From: Mariniflexile gromovii
Lineage (GTDB): Bacteria; Bacteroidota; Bacteroidia; Flavobacteriales; Flavobacteriaceae
Length of the DNA stretch: 64,000 nucleotides
Reading direction: 5' to 3'
NCBI RefSeq assembly: GCF_017814435.1
Contig: NZ_JAGJCB010000002.1
Location: 248,001-312,000 of the forward strand
The notes under the pieces are model-generated. The model was not told where the DNA came from. It saw only the letters and a list, made by a program, of their open reading frames with translations, and ran no database searches. Both the position numbers and the translations under genes were made by a program. Shown here piece after piece: positions 25,547 through 34,803 of this stretch; positions within the stretch are counted from its first letter, which is position 1; every line of letters begins with the position of its first letter.

Positions 25547-28339
25547 TTACAACTTTTTATCAACGCTATAGGTAGTTTCAAAATACCCAATGTTGCCTTG
25601 GTTGGTAATGCCTTCAATTATAACAAGCATATCGCCTATATTGTCTGCATTATAAAACTCAACTTTTGCCTCTCCATTTTCATCTGTATTGAAATTTGGT
25701 GACCAATGGACTACTGAACGTAAATCGGGCAAGTTCCAATCATTTTCAGTGTTATCATCATATTTTGGCGCATAAAATTCACGTTTAGGTGAAAAACCAG
25801 AAACATTGCCTTTAAATATGCCTTTTGCCCTTTGTATACCATAATATCCTTTTCCTGCATAGGTATAAATGCTTATAATTGATACCCTTCCTGCAATATT
25901 AATTTCAGGAAGCATATCTTCTTCTAATTCCAAATCAGAAAATTCCGAAAGCGCATCTTCGGAGTATCCTGATCGTTTAGGATGCTTTATTATCTCAAAA
26001 CTTTTAATTTCTTCGGTAGGTAAACTTTGTAAATATGGATAATCAAAACGTTTTACTGGAATGCCATCAATAAGGATAATTGTACGGTCTGTACCATATA
26101 CTTTAGCTTTTAAATATTGAAAAGGAGGTGACGGTGAATCGATTTCTATTATATCAATATCATTAGGATAACTGAATAGCAATAAACTATACAATCCATA
26201 ATGCCATTTTTTTGTTTTAGTCATCAACTCTTCATTTTCTATAACTAAATCCGGTGGGCCATATAACTCCATCATCTTTTCCCTAGCTGGTGTCATGTTA
26301 TACCCATCTAATTTCACTTCATCTAAAGCAATGGTGCCATTGGCTGTTTTAAAGTCTTCCAATGCTTGCTTTCGGGCAATGCTCTCTTCCACAAAAACAT
26401 TGACACTATCTGCCAATTGTACCTGTTCTTCTCTTAAAAATTCCACTTTTGGACCTATAGGCGTATCCAAATTTATAGTATAATCCTTTTTATTTCCTTT
26501 TTCGTTTTTGGTCTGGATCGTAACTTTAAAATCATCTTTATAATAATCCTCCAATAGAAAATGGAAAACCCCCGTACTGTCCACCTGTTGGGTTGCTACG
26601 TTTAAAGGGCCGTAAACCATAGTGAGGTCTACGGGGTCTCTTAACGGTTTGTTGACACCGAACAAGTTCCTTACCCTTCCTGTAACGGATAAACTTGTTT
26701 CTGGCAGAAACTCAAAGTCGGTACTAAACTCCGTGTTTTCATATTTATAATTGCTCCAACCTTGGGTCAATAACAGGGCATCCATATCGTGTTTTCTGCT
26801 CTGGTTGTTCGGGTTGAAATAATGGGAAGGGGTTTCTATGGTACCTTTTAATTCCGAGTTCAACAGAAAATAGGATAGAATGTTGCTTCGTGCATCGTTC
26901 ATGCTTCCCAATTGTTCCTTGTTGACCACCAATACCGAAAGATTGGTTTTAATGGCATTACTGTCTTTATCTTTAGTTCTCAGGTTCAAAACGGTCTTAT
27001 CCCGTTGTCTGTAATGTTTTAAATGTGGGGTGGCGTTTATGTTGATGCGCTCCTCTTCTTTATAGTTGAAAAACAAGCGTTCGGCAACAATTTGGTTTTG
27101 TTTGTTGGTGATGGTGAATTTTATGATGCCTTCGGGAAACATGCTTTTTTCTATACCCGTATTGGCAACTCCTTTTTTGAATGGCAGATAGAAACTATCG
27201 TACTCCACGCCCCGTGCCTGTGCATTTACGTGCAGTTCCTCTTGGTTCGGGTCTTTGGAGTTTAAGGTGATGATGATATACTCCTGTAGCTCCTTTACCT
27301 TTATAACCACGCCCGTTGGGTTGGGTTTGGGCAGTTCGTATTTGTATTCTATATCGTCCTTACCTTTTACGCTGGCGTAGTAGGTTTTTTGGATGTCGGG
27401 TGTTAAATAGGTCGTACCCATGCCCAAAGTGTTGCTTTGGAAGGGCATGATGATGTTGCTATCCTGGTCTACAATATAACCGTTGACTTCCTTTCCTTTA
27501 TTGTTATAATCGAGTGCCTTAAAACCGATGGTACTTGTGAGTCCATCTACCAACTTGCCGCCTTCGGGGAAAAACTGTAAATCCAGGTACTCCTTGTTTA
27601 CCGCCACCGTTTTACTGTATGAACTTACATGTCCCAAATTGTTGTTCCTTAGTTTTACAGAGTCCAGTTTTAGTTCCATACGGGCTTTTATCACATCTTT
27701 TGGCAGTACATATTGAAATGTATAGCCTTCATCGGCACCTTTTTTTATTTCTACCGAATCTGTTTTTTTATCGGTATGGATGTACATTTTTAACTTGCCC
27801 TTGTATTTTGGGTTCAGTAAGTTTGGGTAGGCCTTTGCCGAAAGTTCAAATTGGTTGGGTGCGGTTTCCGTAAGGGTGATGTTCCTGATGGCCTCTTCGC
27901 TTTCCGTAACTTTTTTGGCTGTGTAGATATCGATATAGGTCTGGGATATGAATTGGTTGTCGAAATTTTTGTTCCATTGGGTATAGGCTCGTACCATATA
28001 GCGTCCCGGGGGCAACTCTTCATTCAAATCGAAAAAACTATCGGCCTTTCCATACTCCAGTTTCAACAGTTTTTTGTCTATGATGCGCTTGTCGAAATCA
28101 ATGAGTTCCACATGTAGGACACTGCTTATTTTGGTCGGTAAGTGTGCAAAATCAGTCACTATGGCCTTGAACCAAATGGTGTTGTCGGTGGTAAAAACGG
28201 TGCTGCTCAGTTGCAGATAGATTTTTTCGGCATATGCGTTTTTGGAATCTATAACCAATGTCTTTTCTTGAGATTGAACTTGATAATTTAAAAAAAGAAG
28301 GGAGAAACTGAAAAGGAGGACACGGTAATGGTTTTTCAT
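25547..28339 (-). CDS. MG2-like and TonB-plug-like envelope protein, paralogue 1
   Basis: The 930-residue protein is encoded by the first gene of the triplet. Its signal peptide (MKNHYRVLLFSFSLLFLNYQVQSQ) is unlike that of the other two, while the mature N-terminal MG2-like region is almost the same. An extra short insert (around SPSPPFQYLKAKVYG) lies before the plug-like segment. It ends with the shared block DLRSVVHWSPNFNTDENG to VDKKL. The gene is divergent from the alkyltransferase gene across about 110 bp, which should hold the promoter of all three genes. The family is often labelled as plug-domain or carboxypeptidase-like protein in flavobacteria; its role is not established. Confidence 0.75.
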   Translation of the reverse strand: MKNHYRVLLFSFSLLFLNYQVQSQEKTLVIDSKNAYAEKIYLQLSSTVFTTDNTIWFKAIVTDFAHLPTKISSVLHVELIDFDKRIIDKKLLKLEYGKADSFFDLNEELPPGRYMVRAYTQWNKNFDNQFISQTYIDIYTAKKVTESEEAIRNITLTETAPNQFELSAKAYPNLLNPKYKGKLKMYIHTDKKTDSVEIKKGADEGYTFQYVLPKDVIKARMELKLDSVKLRNNNLGHVSSYSKTVAVNKEYLDLQFFPEGGKLVDGLTSTIGFKALDYNNKGKEVNGYIVDQDSNIIMPFQSNTLGMGTTYLTPDIQKTYYASVKGKDDIEYKYELPKPNPTGVVIKVKELQEYIIITLNSKDPNQEELHVNAQARGVEYDSFYLPFKKGVANTGIEKSMFPEGIIKFTITNKQNQIVAERLFFNYKEEERININATPHLKHYRQRDKTVLNLRTKDKDSNAIKTNLSVLVVNKEQLGSMNDARSNILSYFLLNSELKGTIETPSHYFNPNNQSRKHDMDALLLTQGWSNYKYENTEFSTDFEFLPETSLSVTGRVRNLFGVNKPLRDPVDLTMVYGPLNVATQQVDSTGVFHFLLEDYYKDDFKVTIQTKNEKGNKKDYTINLDTPIGPKVEFLREEQVQLADSVNVFVEESIARKQALEDFKTANGTIALDEVKLDGYNMTPAREKMMELYGPPDLVIENEELMTKTKKWHYGLYSLLLFSYPNDIDIIEIDSPSPPFQYLKAKVYGTDRTIILIDGIPVKRFDYPYLQSLPTEEIKSFEIIKHPKRSGYSEDALSEFSDLELEEDMLPEINIAGRVSIISIYTYAGKGYYGIQRAKGIFKGNVSGFSPKREFYAPKYDDNTENDWNLPDLRSVVHWSPNFNTDENGEAKVEFYNADNIGDMLVIIEGITNQGNIGYFETTYSVDKKL

Positions 28340-28452
28340 AAAAAATTTAGTTTGGTTTAAAACCCTTCACAATTATCATACCAATATAAAACAAATTCTT
28401 ACAAATTTTTATTTTGATTGGTTTTTGTACATTAGCGTTAAAATTTAATCTT

Positions 28453-28926
28453 ATGGAAACCTGCATCATCAAATCGCCTTTAGGTTTTACCAAAATTGTT
28501 GGTGATGAAGATGGCATTGCTTCGGTGATTGTGCTTAATTCCGAAGAAAAAATAACTGATATCATTCCTGTTGAATTGGAAGATTGCGTATTTCAACTTA
28601 ACGAATATTTTGAAGGATCTCGCACACCATTCAGCCTTAAATTAAATCCACAAGGCACCGATTTTCAAAAGCAAGTGTGGAAGCAGCTGGAGCAAATTCC
28701 TTATGGAAAAACCATTTCCTATTTAGAACTTTCTAAACAATTGGGCGATGTAAAAGCCATTCGAGCCGTTGCTAGTGCCAATGGTAAAAATCCGTTGTGG
28801 ATTATTGTTCCGTGCCATCGTGTTATTGGTACCGATGGCAGTTTAACAGGTTACGCCGGGGGCTTACACCGCAAGCAATGGTTATTGGAACATGAAAGCC
28901 CTTTTAAACAGCAATCTTTATTTTAG
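28453..28926 (+). CDS. ogt: Methylated-DNA--protein-cysteine methyltransferase
   Basis: The protein repairs O6-alkylguanine by transferring the alkyl group to its own cysteine, here C121 in the hallmark IIVPCHRVIG. The preceding helix-turn-helix FQKQVWKQLEQIPYGKTISYLELSKQLG, containing the DNA-recognition region, and the following GSLTGYAGGLHRKQWLLEHE are typical. The start at ATG 28453 gives 157 residues beginning METCIIKSPLG. An upstream in-frame ATG at 28414 would add 13 residues unlike the family. It is divergent from the MG2-like triplet and overlaps none of its neighbours with this start. Confidence 0.93.
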   Translation: METCIIKSPLGFTKIVGDEDGIASVIVLNSEEKITDIIPVELEDCVFQLNEYFEGSRTPFSLKLNPQGTDFQKQVWKQLEQIPYGKTISYLELSKQLGDVKAIRAVASANGKNPLWIIVPCHRVIGTDGSLTGYAGGLHRKQWLLEHESPFKQQSLF

Positions 28927-28993
28927 GAGCTTTTTAGAAATACATAAAATATTTCCTATATTTAATTCAACGAAACCCAATCAAATAAAACAT

Positions 28994-30139
28994 ATGAAAT
29001 TCTTAAAAAAACTCCTTAAATGGATTCTTATTACAGTAGGAGTCATTATAATTCTGCTTTATGTTTTCGATTATAGTTATATTTTAAAAGGTGTTAGGGT
29101 AGTTTATTTTACGGGGCACGATACGGCTTTTATAGATGATTACCCCTATTTTGAAAATGATACCATAAAAAAAGGAACCAATACCAACCCTTGGCCCCAC
29201 CACAAAGCATATAACAGCGTTAAGGAGACCAAAAAACTTGCTGAAGTGCATAAAGATTGGGGTACCATTGCTTACCTTATTATAAAAAACGATAGTATTT
29301 GGTTTGAAAATTATTATAACGGATTTAGCGATGAATCTAAAACCAACTCGTTTTCCATGGCAAAAAGCATCACAACATCCTTACTAGGTAAAGCCATTAT
29401 GGAAGGCTATATTAAAAGCTTAGACCAGCCTTTAAGCGATTTTTACCCAGAATATAAAGATGCCAAAACAACGGTGGGTGATTTAGCATCCATGGCTTCT
29501 GGTTTAGATTGGGTTGAAGATTATACAGGACCGTTTTCCATTACTGCTCGAGCTAACTACGACGATGATTTGGCCGAAACCATGTTAAACCAAAAAATAG
29601 TGGAAACACCCGGTAAAAAATTCAAATATTTAAGTGGCGACACCCAACTATTGGGAATGGTTATTCAAAAAGCGACAGGGAAATCATTAGCCAGTTACCT
29701 TTCTGAAAGTTTTTGGGAACCTATGGGCGCTACCGAGGATGCACTTTGGCAATTGGATGATGGTGAACACCGTTTAGCAAAAGCATTTTGCTGTATTTCC
29801 AGTAACGCTAGGGATTTTGCACGCTTTGGAAAACTCTATAAAGACCACGGCAAATGGAACGGTAAACAGCTATTGGATTCGGCGTTTGTTGCAAAATCCA
29901 TCACACCACGTTTTAAGGAAAGTCCGCAATACGGCTACGGTTGGTGGCTAAAAGATATTGGCGATAAACATTTTTTTATGATGCGTGGGCACCTTGGGCA
30001 ATACGTTATTGTAGAACCTAACGATAATGTGATTATTGTGCGTTTAGGACATAGAAAATCGCCCGATGAGGGTGTGGGACAGTTTACCCAAGACATTTCA
30101 GTTTATATTGAAGAAGCTTATAAAATGCTTGAAAAATGA
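28994..30139 (+). CDS. Serine hydrolase (beta-lactamase family, class C-like)
   Basis: The 381-residue protein starts at ATG 28994 with an N-terminal membrane anchor (about 10-25). The beta-lactamase/penicillin-binding fold follows. The nucleophile motif S121-M-A-K124 is in NSFSMAKSITTSLLGK. A Tyr-Ser-Gly version of the YxN motif is in FKYLSGDTQLLG, and the third motif is HLG near RGHLGQYV. These are the marks of the class C beta-lactamase/esterase superfamily, whose members include esterases and D-amino peptidases, so drug resistance should not be assumed. Its last bases overlap the following exonuclease start (ATGA). Confidence 0.85.
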   Translation: MKFLKKLLKWILITVGVIIILLYVFDYSYILKGVRVVYFTGHDTAFIDDYPYFENDTIKKGTNTNPWPHHKAYNSVKETKKLAEVHKDWGTIAYLIIKNDSIWFENYYNGFSDESKTNSFSMAKSITTSLLGKAIMEGYIKSLDQPLSDFYPEYKDAKTTVGDLASMASGLDWVEDYTGPFSITARANYDDDLAETMLNQKIVETPGKKFKYLSGDTQLLGMVIQKATGKSLASYLSESFWEPMGATEDALWQLDDGEHRLAKAFCCISSNARDFARFGKLYKDHGKWNGKQLLDSAFVAKSITPRFKESPQYGYGWWLKDIGDKHFFMMRGHLGQYVIVEPNDNVIIVRLGHRKSPDEGVGQFTQDISVYIEEAYKMLEK

Positions 30140-30849
30140 TTTCGAAGCTCCATTTAGAAAACATCTTATTTCTAGATATTGAAACCGTACCAGAAGTTCA
30201 ATATTTTTCTGAATTGGATGAAACCAAACAAGCGTTGTGGGAACACAAATCGAAATACCAAAGAAAAGAAGATGAAACGGCCGAAGATTTTTACGAACGT
30301 GCAGGCATTTGGGCTGAATTTGGAAAAATAGTATGTATTTCGGTGGGCTATTTTACCTTCCGTGGCGATATAAGAAACTTTAGAGTGACCTCATTTTACG
30401 GCGATGAAATTAAAATTTTAAAGGATTTTAAAAACTTGCTTATTTCGCATTTTAGTGAAACAAAACATTTACTTTGTGCGCACAATGGTAAGGAATTTGA
30501 TTTTCCGTACATTGCCCGACGCATGATAATCAACAATATAGAATTGCCATATAAACTCAATCTTTTTGGAAAAAAACCTTGGGAAATTCCGCATTTAGAC
30601 ACTTTGGAATTGTGGAAATTTGGCGATTATAAATCTTATACATCCTTAAAATTATTAACCAACGTGTTAGGTATTCCATCGCCAAAGGATGATATTGACG
30701 GTAGTGAAGTTTATAGGGTGTACTATGAAGAAAATGAAATTGACCGCATTATTATCTATTGCGAAAAAGACACCATTGCCGTAGCTCAAATATTTTTGCG
30801 CTTACGTGGTGATAATCTATTGACCGAAGATGAAATTATACATATATAA
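30136..30849 (+). CDS. DEDDy-type 3'-5' exonuclease (PolB-like)
   Basis: The 237-residue protein has the DnaQ-like exonuclease fold. Exo I is D14-I-E16 in LFLDIETVPE, Exo II is D122 in AHNGKEFDFPYIARR, and Exo III is Y207-x3-D211 in YCEKDTIAVAQIFL. All four acidic ligands and the tyrosine are present, so it should be active. It resembles the stand-alone proofreading-like domain related to family B DNA polymerases, found in many bacteria without an attached polymerase. It overlaps the serine hydrolase gene by four bases, implying coupled translation, although no functional link is obvious. Confidence 0.85.
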   Translation: MISKLHLENILFLDIETVPEVQYFSELDETKQALWEHKSKYQRKEDETAEDFYERAGIWAEFGKIVCISVGYFTFRGDIRNFRVTSFYGDEIKILKDFKNLLISHFSETKHLLCAHNGKEFDFPYIARRMIINNIELPYKLNLFGKKPWEIPHLDTLELWKFGDYKSYTSLKLLTNVLGIPSPKDDIDGSEVYRVYYEENEIDRIIIYCEKDTIAVAQIFLRLRGDNLLTEDEIIHI

Positions 30850-30853
30850 ATAG

Positions 30854-30882
30854 ACCTCACAGGTTTTCAAAACCTGTGAGGT
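30854..30882. repeat. 29-bp REP palindrome after the exonuclease gene
   Basis: It begins acctcacaggtttt and ends aaaacctgtgaggt. It differs from the copy at 5754 by one central base and is four bases after the exonuclease stop. It may act as a transcript-end hairpin, but no U-tract follows. Confidence 0.85.
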
Positions 30883-30922
30883 CTTCAAAATAAAAAAAGC
30901 AACCATACTATTTAATTTACAA

Positions 30923-32602
30923 ATGCCTCAAAATACCATTTTATCCATCAACAACCTTTCAATTTCCTTCGGAGAGAACGAAGTAATCCATAACATTTCC
31001 TATCATTTAAACCAAAATGAAATATTAGGAATTGTAGGCGAATCGGGCTCTGGGAAATCGGTGTCTTCCTTGGCTATTTTAGGGTTGCTTCCAAAGAAAA
31101 TTTCAAAAATAAATTCGGGAAGTATTTTATATAAGGATGAAGATTTAACCTCAATTTCATCAAAAGCATTCCAAAATATAAGAGGCAAAAAAATAGCGAT
31201 GATTTTTCAAGAACCCATGAGTTCTTTGAATCCATCGATGACTTGCGGAAAACAGGTTCGGGAAATTTTATTACAACACACCAAATTATCTAAACAAGAA
31301 GCAAAAACAGAAACCCTTTCACTTTTTGAAAAAGTAAAGCTTCCAGATGTTAAGCGTGTTTACGATGCCTACCCACATGAAATTTCGGGCGGACAAAAGC
31401 AGCGGGTTATGATTGCCATGGCCATAAGCTGCAAACCCGATATTTTAATTGCCGATGAACCTACAACAGCTTTGGATGTTACCGTTCAAAAAAACATCAT
31501 TCAATTGCTAAAAGAACTGCAGATTGAAACTCAAATGAGCATTATTTTTATTACGCACGATTTGTCTTTAATATCTGAAATAGCAAACCGCGTATTGGTA
31601 ATGTATAAAGGCGATATTGTAGAACAAGGCGCTGTTTCAACCATATTTAAAACACCTCAACATAATTACACCAAGGCACTTATTAATTCGCGACCATCAT
31701 TAAAAACACGTTTAAAAGTATTGCCAAGTATTAAAGATTATCTGGAAAACACTACCAAACATGAGATTATTACGCAAGAAGAACGTCAATTAAATCATGA
31801 AAAACTATACAGCAAACCGCCTTTACTAGAAGTTATAAATGTTGAAAAAGAATATATTTCAAAATCGGGTTGGTTTACAAAACCGCAATCGTTTAAAGCC
31901 GTAAACGATGTGAGTTTTAAATTGTATGAAGGCGAAACCTTGGGTTTGGTAGGCGAATCGGGTTGCGGTAAATCGACCTTAGGAAATGCCATCCTTCAGT
32001 TGGATAAAGCCACCGCAGGACAAATTTTGTACCATGGTGTTGATATCACAAAGCTTTCAAAAGCAGAAATTAAAAAACTTAGGAAAGACATTCAAATAAT
32101 TTTTCAAGATCCCTATTCTTCATTAAACCCAAGAATTCCTGTGGGTGAAGCTATTATGGAGCCTATGATAGTCCATAAGCTTTATAATAATGATGCGGAA
32201 CGCAAAGAAAAAACCATTGAAATTTTAAATAGAGTCGGTTTAACTGAAGACTACTTTAATCGCTATCCACATGAGTTTTCGGGCGGACAAAGGCAACGTA
32301 TTGGTATTGCCAGAACTATTGCCTTGCAACCTAAATTAATAGTGTGTGATGAATCCGTTTCTGCGTTGGATATTTCGGTGCAGGCACAAGTTTTAAACTT
32401 GCTAAACGAACTAAAAGAAACGTTTGGGTTTACCTATATTTTTATATCGCACGATTTGGCGGTTGTAAAATATATGAGCGATCAATTATTGGTAATGAAT
32501 AAAGGTAAAATAGAAGAATTGGACGATGCTGATATTATTTACGCATCGCCCAAAACAGATTATACAAAAAAACTTATCAACGCTATTCCGAAAGGATTAT
32601 AG
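30923..32602 (+). CDS. ABC transporter ATPase with two nucleotide-binding domains (dipeptide/oligopeptide type)
   Basis: Residues 1 to about 265 and 300-559 are two ATP-binding domains. Walker A motifs are GESGSGKS (39-46) and GESGCGKS. Signatures are ISGGQKQR and FSGGQRQR. Walker B motifs are ILIADEP and LIVCDES. Both halves end with the oligopeptide-transporter C-terminal region. It corresponds to DppD joined to DppF in one chain and should energise uptake of peptides or nickel-like solutes. No permease or binding-protein gene lies alongside, so the membrane partners are elsewhere. A REP lies 40 bases upstream. Confidence 0.9.
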   Translation: MPQNTILSINNLSISFGENEVIHNISYHLNQNEILGIVGESGSGKSVSSLAILGLLPKKISKINSGSILYKDEDLTSISSKAFQNIRGKKIAMIFQEPMSSLNPSMTCGKQVREILLQHTKLSKQEAKTETLSLFEKVKLPDVKRVYDAYPHEISGGQKQRVMIAMAISCKPDILIADEPTTALDVTVQKNIIQLLKELQIETQMSIIFITHDLSLISEIANRVLVMYKGDIVEQGAVSTIFKTPQHNYTKALINSRPSLKTRLKVLPSIKDYLENTTKHEIITQEERQLNHEKLYSKPPLLEVINVEKEYISKSGWFTKPQSFKAVNDVSFKLYEGETLGLVGESGCGKSTLGNAILQLDKATAGQILYHGVDITKLSKAEIKKLRKDIQIIFQDPYSSLNPRIPVGEAIMEPMIVHKLYNNDAERKEKTIEILNRVGLTEDYFNRYPHEFSGGQRQRIGIARTIALQPKLIVCDESVSALDISVQAQVLNLLNELKETFGFTYIFISHDLAVVKYMSDQLLVMNKGKIEELDDADIIYASPKTDYTKKLINAIPKGL

Positions 32603-32797
32603 CATAAAAATTTTCTTAGTTAAATACAATAAACTTCTTAAAAATTGTAAATTCTCACGAACAGTTTCTTTGAATTTACTTTCACTTAATGTAGGTTGTT
32701 CAGGTAGATTTGTTGCAAAATTCATAGGCTTCAAGTTTATGGTAGATTTGGGTACTTTTTTATTTTGCTTGGTTTTTTTGGTTACTGCTAATATCAA
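32597..32797 (-). CDS. Possible small protein, low confidence
   Basis: The 327-bp gap between the ABC gene and scoB contains a minus-strand frame of 66 codons from a TTG. A more natural ATG lies 24 codons in, giving a 42-residue product starting MNFATNLPEQPTLSESK. The C-terminal part is amphipathic and protein-like, but composition is very AT-rich and a plus-strand frame overlaps it. It ends 6 bases inside the ABC gene's last codons. I recognise no family. Confidence 0.2.
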   Translation of the reverse strand: MILAVTKKTKQNKKVPKSTINLKPMNFATNLPEQPTLSESKFKETVRENLQFLRSLLYLTKKIFML

Positions 32798-32830
32798 ATA
32801 AATTTTCTATAAATCTGTTTAAAAACATAA

Positions 32831-32873
32831 AAAATCGATTAAGTGTTTAAACTTTTAACATTTAATCGATTTT
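32831..32873. terminator. Bidirectional hairpin between ABC gene and scoB
   Basis: A 17-bp stem (AAAATCGATTAAGTGTT paired with 32857-32873, one wobble) has a 9-base loop, with A/T runs on both sides. The genes on either side converge, so it can end transcription from both. Confidence 0.75.
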
Positions 32874-32929
32874 AAACGGATTTTCTATCTTATAAGATAT
32901 TTAAAACGGTCTATCTTTTAACCAAAAAA

Positions 32930-33583
32930 TTAAATAACCATTTCTGGAATATCGCCTTCAATTATTAAGGTACCTTCGGTAGCTTTTTTTATTTCCTCTA
33001 CCGAAATCCCCGGAGCGCGTTCTAATAGTTTAAAACCTTTATTGGTAACTTCTATAACGGCTAAATTGGTGACAATTTTTTTTACACAACCAACACCCGT
33101 TAATGGCAGTGTACATTTTTTAAGCAATTTAGACTCACCTGCTTTGTTGGTGTGCATCATGGCAACAATGATATTTTCGGCACTGGCCACTAAATCCATA
33201 GCACCCCCCATGCCTTTAACCATTTTTCCTGGTATTTTCCAATTGGCTATATCGCCGTTTTCAGCTACTTCCATGGCGCCCAAAATAGTTAGGTCTACAT
33301 GCTTACCACGAATCATTGAAAAGCTTAAAGCGGAGTCGAAAAAGCTCGCTCCGGGCAATGTTGTAATGGTTTGTTTGCCTGCATTGATAACATCGGCATC
33401 CTCTTCTCCTTCAAAAGGAAAGGGTCCCATGCCTAAAACACCATTTTCACTTTGAAATTCTACTTCAATATCATTACGAACATAGTTTGCAACCAAGGTT
33501 GGAATACCTATACCAAGGTTTACGTAGTAACCATTTTTCACTTCTTTAGCGATTCGTTTTGCTATTCCTGTTTTGTCTAACAT
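32930..33583 (-). CDS. scoB: 3-oxoacid CoA-transferase subunit B
   Basis: This subunit carries the catalytic glutamate of succinyl-CoA:3-ketoacid CoA transferase, E46 in FQSENGVLGMGPFP. The enzyme activates acetoacetate using succinyl-CoA. The 217-residue length, the N-terminal GYYVNLGIGIPTLVANY and the glycine-rich GKMVKGMGGAMDLVASA fit the beta subunit. The alpha subunit gene lies upstream on the same strand but is separated by an inserted four-helix-bundle gene rather than adjacent as usual. The complex is cytoplasmic. Confidence 0.93.
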   Translation of the reverse strand: MLDKTGIAKRIAKEVKNGYYVNLGIGIPTLVANYVRNDIEVEFQSENGVLGMGPFPFEGEEDADVINAGKQTITTLPGASFFDSALSFSMIRGKHVDLTILGAMEVAENGDIANWKIPGKMVKGMGGAMDLVASAENIIVAMMHTNKAGESKLLKKCTLPLTGVGCVKKIVTNLAVIEVTNKGFKLLERAPGISVEEIKKATEGTLIIEGDIPEMVI

Positions 33584-33623
33584 GTTCTAATTTTTTTAAT
33601 GTGATGATTTGAAAATTAGCTAA

Positions 33624-33983
33624 TTATATCTTTTTACTAGATGAGATTATTTTAGAAACTATTAGAATGACAGATTTTAAATCTTTTAATAATTTTTCAT
33701 CAGGGTTTGGATAATGTTCAGAAGATTGACAAAGTTTCAGCCAATACTCTAATTCATCTGCTTCTTTTGCTGCAATTTTAAATTTATGAATAAAGTCTCT
33801 TTTACTTTCAGCATTCTGAGCTTCTCGAATATTAGCTCCAATAGATGTTCCACTTCTAAATATTTGAGAGGCCATTTCAAACCTATTTCCTGCTCTAATT
33901 TTTTCGGAAAATGAAACTACATCCAATGCAAGTTCAAATGTTAATCTAACTATTAAATTATCCGAATCATTTCTCATTTTCAA
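33624..33983 (-). CDS. Four-helix bundle protein (23S rRNA IVP/S23 family)
   Basis: The 119-residue protein matches the four-helix-bundle family first seen in rRNA intervening sequences. It carries the motif FRSGTSIGANIREAQNAESKRDFIHKF, then AAKEADELEYWLKLC. Members are small, all-helical and of unclear molecular role. The gene sits between scoA and scoB, which are normally contiguous. Near its ends are inverted copies of GATTTGAAAAT (33606-33616 and 33976-33986), suggesting a small insertion. A damaged relative lies inside the atp operon at 57697-58032. Confidence 0.88.
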   Translation of the reverse strand: MKMRNDSDNLIVRLTFELALDVVSFSEKIRAGNRFEMASQIFRSGTSIGANIREAQNAESKRDFIHKFKIAAKEADELEYWLKLCQSSEHYPNPDEKLLKDLKSVILIVSKIISSSKKI

Positions 33984-34004
33984 ATCGCATGATTATCGAA
34001 TTGA

Positions 34005-34706
34005 CTAATTTCTAGCTCTAACCGTGCGTTGCTCAATACGTTTTTCATAATTTTTACCTTGAAAAATACGCTGAACAAAAATTCCTGGAATATGAATTTG
34101 ATTGGGATCTAAAGTTCCTAGAGGGACAAGTTCTTCTACCTCGGCAACTGTTATTTTAGCTGCACCACACATCACTGGATTAAAATTTCTAGCGGTTCCT
34201 TTAAAAACTAAATTGCCCACTGCATCACCTTTCCAAGCTTTTACAAATGCAAAATCCGCTTTAAAAGCATGTTCCAAGACATACATTTTCCCGTCAAATT
34301 CACGGGTTTCCTTTCCTTCAGCCACTTCCGTTCCATAACCTGCAGGCGTGTAAATAGCTGGAAAACCTGCTTGAGCTGCTCTGCAACGTTCCGCTAAAGT
34401 GCCTTGCGGAATTAGCTCAACATCCAATTCGCCAGAAAGCATTTGGCGTTCAAATTCATCATTTTCACCTACATAAGAAGATATCATTTTTTTTATTTGG
34501 TGCTTTTGAAGCAGCAAACCCAAACCAAAATCATCTACACCTGCATTATTTGAAATACAGGTTAAACCTTTAACTCCTAATTTAACTAACTGCGCAATGG
34601 CATTTTCTGGAATACCACTAAGTCCAAAACCACCTACCATACAGGTTATATTATCGGTAACGCCTTTAAGTGCATCTTCAACGTTGGCTACTTTTTTATT
34701 AATCAT
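34005..34706 (-). CDS. scoA: 3-oxoacid CoA-transferase subunit A
   Basis: The 233-residue alpha subunit of the same CoA transferase as scoB. It has the CoA-binding glycine-rich segment [19 protein letters not shown] and the conserved [29 protein letters not shown]. It is first in the scoA-insert-scoB order and should share a transcript with scoB through the inserted gene. The frame is intact. Confidence 0.93.
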   Translation of the reverse strand: MINKKVANVEDALKGVTDNITCMVGGFGLSGIPENAIAQLVKLGVKGLTCISNNAGVDDFGLGLLLQKHQIKKMISSYVGENDEFERQMLSGELDVELIPQGTLAERCRAAQAGFPAIYTPAGYGTEVAEGKETREFDGKMYVLEHAFKADFAFVKAWKGDAVGNLVFKGTARNFNPVMCGAAKITVAEVEELVPLGTLDPNQIHIPGIFVQRIFQGKNYEKRIEQRTVRARN

Positions 34707-34744
34707 GCTTATTTCGTTTATTGCTTTTTAAAAATACAAAATAA

Positions 34745-34772
34745 AAAAGCCATTCTAAAAGGAATGGCTTTT
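34745..34772 (-). terminator. Terminator after pbp1A
   Basis: An 11-bp stem AAAAGCCATTC/GAATGGCTTTT lies 30 bases after the pbp1A stop in the direction of transcription and just upstream of scoA. On the minus strand it ends in a run of T, fitting an intrinsic terminator. Confidence 0.75.
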
Positions 34773-34803
34773 CAATTTTATGTTAAAAATTACAAAACTT
34801 ATT

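Larger units (their letters stand above)
19843..28339 (-). repeat. Three tandem 2.8-kb gene repeats
   Basis: The three genes form direct repeats of about 2.8 kb. Both intergenic spacers are the same 14 bases (aaattaacctattg on the plus strand). Long stretches of the 5' two-thirds match base for base, with mostly synonymous differences elsewhere. The pattern shows duplication of a unit that includes gene plus spacer, with later divergence limited to the 3' third. Unequal crossing-over could change copy number. Confidence 0.9.

Noticed and set aside
27023-27873. Plus-strand frames inside the MG2-like triplet
   Set aside because: The same shadow frames recur in each repeat copy because the minus-strand sequence is repeated; they have no independent support.
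28892-28993. Upstream start for the serine hydrolase
   Set aside because: It overlaps the alkyltransferase gene and precedes a natural membrane anchor beginning at ATG 28994.
28994-30139. Antibiotic-resistance beta-lactamase
   Set aside because: The SxxK fold is shared with esterases and peptidases, the YxN motif is altered to Tyr-Ser-Gly, and nothing in the context suggests resistance.
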